Assembly (NCBI GenBank): GCA_023409695.1
Contig: JAEYQZ010000132.1
Coordinates: 1-20,809 of the forward strand
Origin: Methanobacteriota archaeon
GTDB taxonomy: Archaea; Methanobacteriota; Methanobacteria; Methanobacteriales; Methanobacteriaceae
Length of the DNA stretch: 20,809 nt
Reading direction: 5' to 3'
Position numbers and translations under genes: made by a program. A model generated the notes under the pieces. It was not told the DNA's origin. It saw only the letters and a list, made by a program, of their open reading frames with translations, and did not search any database. Shown here piece by piece: positions 13,713 to 20,809 of the stretch. How positions within the stretch are numbered: position 1 is the stretch's first letter; each line of letters begins with the position of its first letter.

Positions 13713-14873
13713 TTAATCTAAAAAATTACGTCTCTTTGCATATTTTAAAATAATTTTTGCTGCATTTTCTTTTCCATCATATTTAGAAAATTCTTTTTTG
13801 ACAATTTCTGCTTTTTGTTTTAAATCTTTATCGTGTAAAATATCGTTTATATCATCTGCAAATCCTTTGGGAGTTAATTCGTTAATGCTTTTTACTGCAG
13901 ATATTCCATATTTTTTCATATTTAAAGCATTTTTAATCTGTTCTGAGTGATTATCAATAGGTACAATTACGCTGGGAATGCCCAGTGAAGCTAATTCCAT
14001 TGTAGTATTATGGCCTGCAAGACTTATTACAACATCTGAAAGTTTCATCCATTCCATAATATCGTCTAAAAATTCTTTTTTTACTATTTTATCCGAGTCT
14101 TGTATAAAATCAGATGTTATTTGAGGTCCGGTTACCATAATTATCTTATTACACTCTATCCCTTTTGCAGAATCAGTTATTAAGTTGAGTAATTTCTTTC
14201 CAAATTTACTTCCGCCAACAGTAACAAGGACTATCTTATCATCCGCATGAAATCCTAATTTTTTTCTAAGTTCTTCTTTACCTTCAATTTCTGCGAGATT
14301 TCTTTTAAGGAAAGGGCCAGTAAATGTAGTAATGTCTCTTAATTTAGGGGGTATTTCAATAGAATTTTCTATGTCTGGAATTATAATTGCATTGCACTGA
14401 TTTGATACACTCTCGATGAATCTTTTAAGTCCATTTTCTGCATATTCAATAATTTTTTGGTCCGGATAAATTTCTGCAAAGTTAAGTGTTAACTCATTTG
14501 TTATCAAAACACAGGGTATTTTGAGAATTCTACATGTTATAGGGGCTGAATAATGGGAGTCACCAATTACAATATCTGGTTTAAATTCTTTTATGATTTT
14601 GGATTCGTAATATATGCTTTTAATGAAAATAAAAGGTATATTAACTGATTTTTTGGCAGTATATTTAATATCCAGTTCACCATCACCACCATAAAGTTGT
14701 ATATCTGGTAATTGGTATATTTTATATTCTTCATGTTTTGATAACATTTCATAGCCAGAACCATAACTTGCAAAGGCAACATCGATATTGTTCTCTTTAA
14801 GTTTTTTTGCAAGGGCAATATCTCTAGAAATATGTCCTATACCTATCCCGCAAGTCATAAAAAGTACTTTCAT
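13713..14873 (-). CDS. MurG-like GT-B glycosyltransferase
   Basis: The 386-residue protein has the two-domain GT-B fold of the MurG / glycosyltransferase 28 type. The N-terminal Gly-rich loop is GIGIGHISRDIALAKKL (about 9-25). A domain-crossing segment FTGPFLKR precedes LVTVGGSKFG (about 219-228). The donor-site stretch is SLAGHNTTMELASLGIPSV with VPIDNHSEQIKNA (about 278-310), matching the family's G-x-x-T-x-x-E and Q-x-x-N-A motifs. Such enzymes use UDP-sugars; acceptor and sugar are not predictable here. There is no signal peptide, so it acts on the cytosolic membrane face. The ATG has only a weak AAGGG upstream. It lies alone, divergent from the pilin gene, at the edge of the surface-structure region, and may take part in pseudomurein, glycolipid or surface glycan synthesis. 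Confidence 0.82.
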   Translation of the reverse strand: MKVLFMTCGIGIGHISRDIALAKKLKENNIDVAFASYGSGYEMLSKHEEYKIYQLPDIQLYGGDGELDIKYTAKKSVNIPFIFIKSIYYESKIIKEFKPDIVIGDSHYSAPITCRILKIPCVLITNELTLNFAEIYPDQKIIEYAENGLKRFIESVSNQCNAIIIPDIENSIEIPPKLRDITTFTGPFLKRNLAEIEGKEELRKKLGFHADDKIVLVTVGGSKFGKKLLNLITDSAKGIECNKIIMVTGPQITSDFIQDSDKIVKKEFLDDIMEWMKLSDVVISLAGHNTTMELASLGIPSVIVPIDNHSEQIKNALNMKKYGISAVKSINELTPKGFADDINDILHDKDLKQKAEIVKKEFSKYDGKENAAKIILKYAKRRNFLD

Positions 14874-15019
14874 AACTAATGAACCCTTTTAATTGTTTTT
14901 ATTAAGATAATTTAATTAATTTTCACATTTAAAAAATATGTAACATTTTTTTAACTTATTCTAGCTTGAATATATTCAAAATACTAATAAAATCTTAAAT
15001 ATTCATACTGTATGCAAAG

Positions 15020-15030
15020 TTTTTATATAA
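15020..15030 (+). promoter_or_regulatory. TATA box of the first pilin gene
   Basis: TTTTTATATAA, preceded by GCAAAG, lies 57 nt upstream of the ATG. The predicted start site gives a leader of about 30 nt that holds GGAGGT (15063-15068). The second pilin promoter has the same GCAAA plus TATA arrangement. Confidence 0.7.
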
Positions 15031-15076
15031 TATGTAAGTAATTCATAAATTAAGGCATATATGGAGGTATTATATA

Positions 15077-15259
15077 ATGGAGTTTTTAAAAGATGAAGGT
15101 GGTCAAGGAGCAGCTGAATATATTTTATTGTTTGGTGGTGTTATTATTATAGCTATAGCTGCACTTGCAATCTATAGGGAATATTTTAATCCCGGGGTTA
15201 ATCCATTTCATAGTTCAACTGATGTAAACAATGTAAGATCAAGTGCAGAAAACGTATAA
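15077..15259 (+). CDS. class III signal peptide pilin-like protein (copy 1)
   Basis: The 60-residue protein starts MEFLKDEGG then QGAAEYILLFGG, followed by a hydrophobic helix (about 14-34) and a short polar tail with NNVRSSAENV. This is the archaeal class III signal peptide (Q-x-S/A-x-E), cleaved before the Gln by the EppA-type peptidase so that the hydrophobic helix can assemble into a type IV pilus-like filament. The ATG follows GGAGGT at 15063-15068. It is about two-thirds identical to the pilin at 16407 over the N-terminal helix. After cleavage the mature protein would have only about 51 residues, so it is probably a very short major or minor pilin. Filament type and function (adhesion is the usual guess) are not shown by sequence. 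Confidence 0.88.
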   Translation: MEFLKDEGGQGAAEYILLFGGVIIIAIAALAIYREYFNPGVNPFHSSTDVNNVRSSAENV

Positions 15260-15265
15260 AACTAT

Positions 15266-15360
15266 ATTTGTTTGCAGCTATATTGTTGTAGCTGCACTTG
15301 TAATTTATTTTAATCCTGGCTTTAGTCTTTTTAGTACTTCAAATGATATACAATAAGTAG
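15266..15360 (+). pseudogene. decayed pilin gene remnant
   Basis: Directly after the first pilin, the frame starting at 15281 reads IVVAALVIYFNPGFSLF followed by STSNDIQ and a stop. This aligns with IAIAALAIYREYFNPGVNPF and SSTDV of the intact pilin, with a three-residue gap. DNA matches too: GTAGCTGCACTTGTAATTTAT against ATAGCTGCACTTGCAATCTAT. The start codon, ribosome binding site and most of the signal peptide are missing, so it cannot be expressed as a pilin. It is best read as a partly deleted third tandem copy. Confidence 0.65.
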
Positions 15361-15591
15361 AAGACATGCAGAAAAGGACAAAATATGGCTTTCTAAATTA
15401 TAAAAATAGAGATGTTGAGACTTAAAACCATTAACAAATACATGTATTTATACTTTTTATTTGACTAATGTCTGTTTTTATAATATTTTTTTTAATTAGG
15501 GCTTAATATAGAAGATCATCTCTTAAAAAACATCTGCACCATTCTATTTTCATTTTAAACATTTTTTTATTATTAGCTGCGAAAATATTGA

Positions 15592-16155
15592 TCATTCGCT
15601 TTGGGATTCAATATAATTAATGAGATTTTTTAATAGCTCTGTTGATCCTTTTTCGTTGCTTAAACTCCATGCCAGTTTATTTTTTAAAACAGTTTTCTGG
15701 TCTTGGGGTTGGGTATTTAAATAATATATTATCCTGTTAAAAATTAAAGTTGTATTATTTATATTCAAGTTTTCTGATGCAGTGTTTTTAATTTCATCCA
15801 TTTTTCCTCTAAAAATAATTTTGAGTTTGTGAGATGCATCTTTTACTTCGGTAGGATCACCACTTTCCAGTTGATTTATCAATATAGTTATATCAAGTGG
15901 ATCTGTCTTTATTACACCAAAAATGATACCATCTGCTTTTATGGATTGTATTCTTTTTATGCCATCATAAACATCAAAATCGTAACCTGTTATGTATATC
16001 TTTCCTTCCTTTAGAAATGACATTAAAATTTCATTCAACGTTTTATCGGAAATATTTGACTGTTTCCTGATTTCTTCCAAAAGTTTTTTTCTTGAAAGTT
16101 CGTTTTCTCCAATTATTTTCAATGTTAACTCTTTTAATTTGTGATTTTTTGACAT
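15592..16155 (-). CDS. winged-helix-like protein between the pilin genes
   Basis: The open frame extends to 16293, but a strong TATA box at 16201-16210 lies inside that extension, and the residues before MSKNHKLKEL are unlike a protein (His- and Tyr-rich). I therefore start at ATG 16155, giving 187 residues. The N-terminal part (about 5-80: LKELTLKIIGENELSRKKLL, then ISDKTLNEILMSFLKEGKIYIT) resembles a winged helix: three helices then a beta hairpin. The C-terminal half (about 95-187) is helical with polar repeats and has no motif I recognise. There is no signal peptide or membrane helix. Its place between two pilin transcription units, divergent from the second, suggests a local regulator, but that is inference. 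Conserved hypothetical proteins with unrelated roles can look similar. Confidence 0.68.
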   Translation of the reverse strand: MSKNHKLKELTLKIIGENELSRKKLLEEIRKQSNISDKTLNEILMSFLKEGKIYITGYDFDVYDGIKRIQSIKADGIIFGVIKTDPLDITILINQLESGDPTEVKDASHKLKIIFRGKMDEIKNTASENLNINNTTLIFNRIIYYLNTQPQDQKTVLKNKLAWSLSNEKGSTELLKNLINYIESQSE

Positions 16156-16200
16156 ATGATAACACTTTTTATTTGATATGTGAAAATATGCACATAATAG

Positions 16201-16210
16201 TATATAAAAA
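16201..16210 (-). promoter_or_regulatory. TATA box of the winged-helix-like gene
   Basis: TTTTTATATA on the minus strand lies 46 nt upstream of the ATG at 16155, predicting a start site near 16178 and a leader of about 20 nt. It decides the shorter start of that gene. Confidence 0.65.
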
Positions 16211-16348
16211 CTAATGCTGTAGTGATGATGAAACATAGCTTGAGAATAATTGATATGATACATTATGGTCTTAATGAGAAGGAGATGATACATGATATCG
16301 CGTTAGAATCTATTATTATATATGAAATTAATAATACTCTGCAAATAG

Positions 16349-16358
16349 TTTATATATG
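16349..16358 (+). promoter_or_regulatory. TATA box of the two-gene pilin operon
   Basis: TTTATATATG, preceded by GCAAATAG, lies about 55 nt upstream of the ATG at 16407, the same distance as in the first pilin promoter. The shared GCAAA may be part of the TFB recognition element. Confidence 0.7.
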
Positions 16359-16406
16359 ATTAAATGTATAGAAAAAATTGCATAATTAAAATGGAGGTGC
16401 TGTATT

Positions 16407-16586
16407 ATGAGTTTTTTAAAAGATGAAGGTGGTCAGGGAGCAGCTGAATATATTTTACTCTTCGGTGGTGTCATCGTTATAGCTGTAGCTGCATTAGTCA
16501 TCTACAAACAGTATTTCTCAGGTACTGGAGACATGACCTCTTCAACAGATATAAACAATGTAAGAGACAGTACTCAGAGCGCATAA
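16407..16586 (+). CDS. class III signal peptide pilin-like protein (copy 2)
   Basis: This 59-residue protein begins MSFLKDEGG then QGAAEYILLFGGV, nearly identical to the pilin at 15077, and continues with a hydrophobic helix (about 14-33) and a polar tail (SSTDINNVRDSTQSA). The EppA-type cleavage would fall before Gln10. GGAGGT at 16393-16398 sits 8 nt from the ATG, at the same spacing as in copy 1. The leader, signal peptide and tail (STD-x-NNVR) are all shared with copy 1, so the two are recent paralogues. It is the first gene of a two-gene operon with the next pilin-like gene, 34 nt downstream. Small size explains why automated calling may miss it. Confidence 0.88.
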   Translation: MSFLKDEGGQGAAEYILLFGGVIVIAVAALVIYKQYFSGTGDMTSSTDINNVRDSTQSA

Positions 16587-16620
16587 ATAAAATATATTAA
16601 GAAAATAGGAGCTACATTTC

Positions 16621-16788
16621 ATGGATGATAAAGCCCAGATCAGTGCTGAAATGATTTTAATAATGGGAGCATTATTGGTAATAGTTATTGTGGCCGGGCA
16701 ATGGATATTCAATATATCCAAAGCAGTTGCAGGCAATGTTTCGAACGTTGTTGATGTTGCAAAAGATTCAACCATTAATAAAATGTAG
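16621..16788 (+). CDS. class III signal peptide pilin-like protein, QxSxE type
   Basis: The 55-residue product starts MDDKAQISAEMILIMGALL. It carries the canonical class III motif Q-I-S-A-E (residues 6-10) followed by a hydrophobic helix (about 11-30) and a short amphipathic tail (NISKAVAGNVSNVVDVAK). GGAG at 16608-16611 lies 9 nt before the ATG. It shares only the general design with the other two pilins, so it is a distinct pilin type, perhaps a minor or initiating subunit of the same filament. Co-transcription with copy 2 is likely from the short gap and the lack of a terminator between them. Confidence 0.82.
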   Translation: MDDKAQISAEMILIMGALLVIVIVAGQWIFNISKAVAGNVSNVVDVAKDSTINKM

Positions 16789-16798
16789 CTTTATACTA

Positions 16799-16808
16799 TT
16801 TTTTTTTT
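16799..16808 (+). terminator. T-tract terminator of the pilin operon
   Basis: A run of about ten T begins 10 nt after the stop codon of the last pilin gene, with no strong stem, as is usual in archaea. Confidence 0.5.
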
Positions 16809-17062
16809 AATATTAATAGCATTTTTTAATTTTTTGTTTTAATTGAAAATAAGTGATAGCTGAAGCATCTATAGGCTCTATTTATACATCGCTTTCTAAA
16901 TGAGAATTTTAAAACTATTATAAAACGTTTTTGGATTTATACTAGTACATATTAACTCTTGATTTGTTTGGTATTTTTCAACTAATCTTATTGGTTATTA
17001 TGATGGAATAATTGTCAGTTCTCTGTACTTTCACCAATTCTTGTTACATTAACTGTTGTGGT

Positions 17063-18625
17063 TTAGTTTTCCTTAATTCGTGAATATATCTTTAATTTAT
17101 TAATTTTACTGTTTGTTATCTCTTTATATTCTGATAGTTCTAGAGTACTTTCATTGTTCCATACGAAGTAATAATCAATGTTGTTGTTTTCTAATTCTTT
17201 CTGTAAATCGGTTGTTTTATTAGTTTCTTTTGTTAAACCGTAGTATTTTGTATTTAAATAATATGAAATGGATAACATTTTTCCCCATTGGGCATTAGAA
17301 GCAATATTTCCATGTATATTATAATCATTATTTAATGTACTGCTTAAAGTATAGTCTCCATTGGTATTAGAAAACAGGGGTATTTCATATACTGGCAGGA
17401 TTATAAAACTGCATATTAAAATAATTAATAGGCTCTTTTTAAAAGTTTCACTGAAATTTCTATTTTTATAGAAGTTATCTATTAAATAAAAACCCATTAA
17501 CATCAATAGAATGAATATAAAGAAAAAATATCTCCATTCTACGGCAATAAGTAAATATCCACTTAAATATATGCCCATAGTTATCAATAAATATATAACT
17601 TTGTTCCTGTCCTCTTTAGATTGGGATTTAAAAATAAATAAAAGGCTTAAAATAAGTATTATTGGAGTTATCATGAAAAAGGATTCTATTATATTAATAG
17701 TACGAACAATGTTTTTCCATATTAACTGTAATTCATATTCAAAATGACTCCATGAGCTAAAAGGACTCCATTTATTAAATTTCAAGGAGGGAGGTTCATC
17801 CCAAATACTTGTAGCACCATTATTCGGTGGTTTAACAAGACCTACATAATAAAATGGATATGTTGGATAATCTGGACCGGCTATGGCTAGATTGTAGTCC
17901 CCTGCAGTTGAAATGGTTAATTTATCATATTTTTCACTTATGGTGCCAATCCATATTCCGCTCATTAAAAAAAACACCAAAAGGCCTAAAACCATGTTCT
18001 TTAATATATTGTTCCGTTTAGGAATGGCTACGCCTTTAAAATAATAGATTAAATTAAAAAGAATAAAATGTACTAAAAAAAATGGAAAAATATAATTTTT
18101 AGCAAAATAAGCTGTAGCTCCCATAAAACCGCATAAAAATCCATTATATAACTTATTTGAATAATTGGGATTAAAAAGTATACTTAAATAATAGATAAGG
18201 ATCAATGTTACCAGTAAGTCTGGCGTATTTTTCATTAATGAGAAAATTAAAACAATAGGAACTGAAGTAAATAATAATGCTCTTTTAGTTAAATTATTCA
18301 TCTCGAATATCTGAGATAATTTCATTATTACAATTATTGTGAAAAATCCTATAATTAAAGACAAAATTTTTGATACTAATTCTGCATAAATTGGAGTATA
18401 ACCAAGTAATAGGAAAGGGGCTATTAACCAGGAATAGAGAGGGCTCCAGTAACCGTTAACTGCATCCGCCCAGTTTCCTATTGAGTAAGCATGAGCAATA
18501 TTAACATAAGAAATTTCATCTCCACCAAAATACATGTAATATTTTAGTAAAAATACTGCCAGTATGGAATATACGATTAAACTGACTATTAAATCCAGAT
18601 TATTCTTTAAAAGAGACCTTTCCAT
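17063..18625 (-). CDS. GT-C membrane glycosyltransferase (PMT/ArnT-like)
   Basis: The 520-residue protein has about 11 membrane segments and then a hydrophilic C-terminal part (about 420-520). The first extracytoplasmic loop holds the acidic pair in FGGDEISY (D36-E37), the catalytic position of GT-C enzymes of the protein-mannosyltransferase / ArnT type. WSPLYSWLIAPFLLLGY and a KNYIFPFF loop follow the same pattern. These enzymes transfer a sugar from a polyprenyl-phosphate carrier to proteins or lipids on the outer membrane face. The ATG follows TTTGAGGAATAAAG. It is divergent from a GT2 enzyme of the type that makes such polyprenyl-phosphate sugars, and next to pilin genes, so the two may form a donor and transferase pair for surface glycosylation. 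The acceptor is not known. Confidence 0.82.
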   Translation of the reverse strand: MERSLLKNNLDLIVSLIVYSILAVFLLKYYMYFGGDEISYVNIAHAYSIGNWADAVNGYWSPLYSWLIAPFLLLGYTPIYAELVSKILSLIIGFFTIIVIMKLSQIFEMNNLTKRALLFTSVPIVLIFSLMKNTPDLLVTLILIYYLSILFNPNYSNKLYNGFLCGFMGATAYFAKNYIFPFFLVHFILFNLIYYFKGVAIPKRNNILKNMVLGLLVFFLMSGIWIGTISEKYDKLTISTAGDYNLAIAGPDYPTYPFYYVGLVKPPNNGATSIWDEPPSLKFNKWSPFSSWSHFEYELQLIWKNIVRTINIIESFFMITPIILILSLLFIFKSQSKEDRNKVIYLLITMGIYLSGYLLIAVEWRYFFFIFILLMLMGFYLIDNFYKNRNFSETFKKSLLIILICSFIILPVYEIPLFSNTNGDYTLSSTLNNDYNIHGNIASNAQWGKMLSISYYLNTKYYGLTKETNKTTDLQKELENNNIDYYFVWNNESTLELSEYKEITNSKINKLKIYSRIKEN

Positions 18626-18984
18626 TCTTTATTCCTCAAATATTAAAATTGAAATAATTTATTTTGGGTTATTTAATTTTAAATTGTACATAATTTCATT
18701 TATTTAAAACTATTTAAACCTTTATAACATATTATCAGAATAATTTTTATTAATTTGATTATAATACATGATCATTACTTCTCTGGCGGTATGGGGATTA
18801 AATTAACCTTGAAAAGAAAATATATAAGTTATATGAGTAATATTTTGATTGTGATGTGAATTTGGTTTTTTAAATAAACACTCAATGGTAAAATTCAGCT
18901 ATTTTAAAATAAGTTCTTAATATTGTTGTAATTAGTACTATTGAATAGAAAAAAGATATAAATAATCCCCTACCACAGATTATC
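18626..18984. other. AT-rich intergenic region between divergent glycosyltransferase genes
   Basis: About 359 nt with the upstream regions of both genes. A second TATA-like stretch (AAATATATAAG, 18818-18828) lies far from either start and has no gene after it; it may be chance or serve a longer leader. I see no RNA gene or repeat. Confidence 0.5.
18957..18964 (+). promoter_or_regulatory. TATA box placed for a leaderless transcript
   Basis: TATAAATA is centred about 25 nt upstream of the ATG at 18985, the normal TATA-to-start-site distance, and no ribosome binding site lies between them. The mRNA probably begins at or next to the start codon. Confidence 0.55.
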
Positions 18985-19923
18985 ATGAAAGTTTCTGTGA
19001 TTATTCCAATGTACAATGAAGAAGAAAATGTCATTAAAACAATTCACGAAGTAAATACTGTCTTAAAAGTATATGAAAATTATGAAATCATTGCAGTGGA
19101 TGATGGAAGTTTTGATGGAACATTTGAACTGGCATCCAGTGTCGCATCTAAAAACCATAATGTAAAAGTGCTGAAACATTCTTCAAATTTTGGAATGGGT
19201 AAAGCGCTTCGAACTGGCTTTAAAAAAGCTGAAGGTGATGTAATCATCACAATTGATGCAGATCTAAGTTATGATACAAGTTATATTCCAAAATTAATCG
19301 ATGCACTTGATGATGAAACAGATATTGTAATTGGATCACAGTACATGGACGGCGGAAAAACAGAAGGTATACCCTATTTAAGGCTTTTTATAAGTAAAAT
19401 GGCCAATAAAATTGTCGGATATGCTATGGCCAATAATGTAAGTACAGTAACAGGTGTTTTTAGAGCATATCGAAGTGAAGTATTAGATTCAATAGAATTA
19501 GATTCTAATGGAACTGAAATTAACCCTGAAATACTGTCAAAGGCGAATGCCATAGGTTTTAGTATAAAGGAAGTCCCAGTTACGTTAGGTGGCAGAAAAC
19601 TTGGAGAATCTAAAGTAAAAATTAAATCCACAACAATTTCACATTTATTATTTACTTTCCATGAAAAACCTATGATGTTATTTGGAGCGATTGGATTTAT
19701 TTTATTATTTATAGGATTAATAAGTGCATTATATCTTTTTTATCAGTTTGCTAGGGGTACTTTAGACCCTACAAGGCCTTTAATGTTATTTATGGTTTTA
19801 ATGATACTTTCAGGTATACAGATACTGATTTTTGGATTTGTTGCTACTCAAATAAGTCTCCTTAAAAGGGAAGTTTACATTGTACAGAAAGAAAATAAGC
19901 TCTTAAGAAAAAAATTGAAATAA
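18985..19923 (+). CDS. GT2 polyprenyl-phosphate glycosyltransferase (DPM1/GtrB-like)
   Basis: The 312-residue protein is a GT-A fold family 2 enzyme: VSVIIPMYNEEENV (3-16), VDDGSFDGT (about 39-47), ITIDADLSYDT with the metal-binding DAD (about 90-100), and a loop with TGVFRAYRSEVLD (about 156-168). Two C-terminal membrane helices (about 231-254 and 264-288) and a charged coiled tail follow, as in dolichyl-phosphate mannose / GtrB-like enzymes. It should load a sugar from a nucleotide donor onto a polyprenyl phosphate on the cytosolic face, supplying GT-C transferases such as the divergent neighbour. The sugar is not predictable. The start is the ATG at 18985, apparently leaderless. The next gene begins 29 nt after its stop in the same direction, so they are probably co-transcribed. 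Confidence 0.9.
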   Translation: MKVSVIIPMYNEEENVIKTIHEVNTVLKVYENYEIIAVDDGSFDGTFELASSVASKNHNVKVLKHSSNFGMGKALRTGFKKAEGDVIITIDADLSYDTSYIPKLIDALDDETDIVIGSQYMDGGKTEGIPYLRLFISKMANKIVGYAMANNVSTVTGVFRAYRSEVLDSIELDSNGTEINPEILSKANAIGFSIKEVPVTLGGRKLGESKVKIKSTTISHLLFTFHEKPMMLFGAIGFILLFIGLISALYLFYQFARGTLDPTRPLMLFMVLMILSGIQILIFGFVATQISLLKREVYIVQKENKLLRKKLK

Positions 19924-19952
19924 TCCTGATCTTTACTGTTTTATGTGATTTT

Positions 19953-20809
19953 ATGAAAGAACCAACGGTTGCAATTGTTATTTTGAACTGGAATGGCTGG
20001 GAAGATACTATAGAATGCCTGGAATCACTGTATCAAATTAGCTATTCCGATTACAGAGTCATACTTGTGGACAATAACTCTTCAAATGAGTCTATTTTGA
20101 AAATTAAGGATTATTGTAATGGTAAAATAAAAGTTAAATCAGAATTTTTTGAATATGCTAAAGACAATAAACCGGTTAAAATAATAGAATACATCAAAGA
20201 AGAATCTGAGTCTAAAAGTGATGTAAAATATTTAAATAATAATGGTTATTTAACCCTGATAAAAAATGACAAAAACTATGGTTTTGCAGAGGGAAACAAC
20301 ATTGGAATAAGATATGCACTGAAAGCTTTAAATGCAGATTATATCTTTCTTTTAAATAATGATACTGTAGTTGATAAAGATTTTTTGGGAAAAATGGTTG
20401 ATATTGGAGAAGCTGATGAGAATATAGGAATTATAGGTCCTAAAATTTATTATTACAGTGAACCAAATACTATATGGTGTATTGGAGGGAAAATAGACTG
20501 GAAATTTGCTAGAGGTTTGCATGCTGGAACAAATGATGTTGATAATGGCCAGTACAATAAAATAGAAGAATTTGATTATATAAGTGGATCTGCATTTCTC
20601 ATTAAAAGAGAAGTTATAGATAAGATTGGTTTAATGGATAAAAAATTCTTTTTGTACTTTGAAGAGACAGATCTGGCATTAAGAGCATCTAAAGAGGGAT
20701 ATAAAAGTATTTATGCTCCTGAAGCAAAAATCTGGCATAAGGTATCTAAATCTGGCGGCGGGTTAAGTAAGCCAATTGGTTTGTATTATATTACTAGGAA
20801 TCGATGGCT
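19953..20809 (+). CDS. GT2 family glycosyltransferase (rhamnosyltransferase-like), 3' end cut by the window
   Basis: The frame opens at ATG 19953 and runs to the window end without a stop (285 complete residues). It starts with VAIVILNWNGWEDTIECLESL, then VDNNSSNES, NYGFAEGNNIGIRYAL, FLLNNDTVVDKDF (metal-site region), YISGSAFLIKREVID and FFLYFEETDLALRA, then a WHK motif near the end. This is the usual order of the COG1216 / rhamnosyltransferase-like GT2 group. Between VDNNSS and NYGFAEGNN there is an insert of about 45 mostly charged residues (around 55-105) compared with a minimal GT2 core. The ribosome binding site is weak (TGTGATTTT). It is probably co-transcribed with the preceding GT2 gene and acts in surface polysaccharide or glycoprotein synthesis. 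Confidence 0.88.
   Translation, partial: MKEPTVAIVILNWNGWEDTIECLESLYQISYSDYRVILVDNNSSNESILKIKDYCNGKIKVKSEFFEYAKDNKPVKIIEYIKEESESKSDVKYLNNNGYLTLIKNDKNYGFAEGNNIGIRYALKALNADYIFLLNNDTVVDKDFLGKMVDIGEADENIGIIGPKIYYYSEPNTIWCIGGKIDWKFARGLHAGTNDVDNGQYNKIEEFDYISGSAFLIKREVIDKIGLMDKKFFLYFEETDLALRASKEGYKSIYAPEAKIWHKVSKSGGGLSKPIGLYYITRNRW

Noticed and set aside
16156..16293. 46-residue N-terminal extension of the winged-helix-like gene
   Set aside because: It contains the gene's own TATA box and encodes a His/Tyr-rich stretch unlike the rest of the protein.
16225..16359. 44-residue plus-strand frame (MMKHSLRIIDMIHYGLNEKE...)
   Set aside because: Overlaps the minus-strand promoter region and ends inside the pilin TATA box; it looks faintly helical but has no ribosome binding site or known family.
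18818..18828. Strong TATA-like stretch as promoter of a small RNA
   Set aside because: No structured RNA, terminator or open frame follows; without transcript data it cannot be told from chance in AT-rich DNA.

Overview
The window is AT-rich archaeal DNA, most likely from a mesophilic methanogen of the Methanobacteriaceae (Methanobacterium-like). This rests on gene content: a DUF2070 membrane protein, a stand-alone fumarase beta subunit, the ArvABC small-GTPase cluster, class III (EppA-type) pilins, an archaeal NFACT/Rqc2 protein, PAS-only sensors, GGAGGT-type ribosome binding sites and TTTATATA-type TATA boxes. The genus is inferred, not proven.

Layout. (1) 1-1.3 kb: the end of a multi-PAS sensor protein with a 369-nt internal tandem duplication. 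(2) 1.3-3.3 kb, minus strand: a universal stress protein and a DASS/SLC13-type anion transporter with atypical ion-site motifs. (3) 3.3-3.6 kb: a dense array of eight perfect or near-perfect hairpins in which short linkers are conserved while the stems differ. It forms the presumed 5' leader of the transporter. A smaller, related hairpin pair lies at 4.76-4.83 kb and contains the stop codon of the fumarase gene. (4) 3.9-5.4 kb, minus: a DUF6282 metal-dependent hydrolase-like protein and fumarase beta. (5) 5.6-7.7 kb: DUF2070 (plus) converging on a small EMC6-like membrane protein (minus). (6) 8.2-10.1 kb, plus: the NFACT ribosome quality control protein. (7) 10.2-13.4 kb, minus: a tight five-gene operon, read from high to low coordinate: membrane-anchored degenerate PLD-like protein, UPF0173 metallo-beta-lactamase-fold hydrolase, ArvA small GTPase, ArvB (DUF2073), ArvC zinc ribbon. 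ArvABC is the archaeal extracellular-vesicle GTPase system, so the first two genes are candidate partners. (8) 13.7-20.8 kb: a surface-structure region with a MurG-like glycosyltransferase, three small class III signal peptide pilins, a decayed pilin copy, a winged-helix-like protein between the pilins, a GT-C membrane glycosyltransferase, a polyprenyl-phosphate GT2 enzyme and a second GT2 enzyme cut by the window end.

The two features I find most novel are the covarying hairpin arrays, with their intrusion into gene starts and ends, and the extended vesicle-GTPase operon. The pilin plus glycosyltransferase region is a plausible surface-filament and glycosylation locus. I saw no tRNA, rRNA, CRISPR array, insertion sequence or attachment site.
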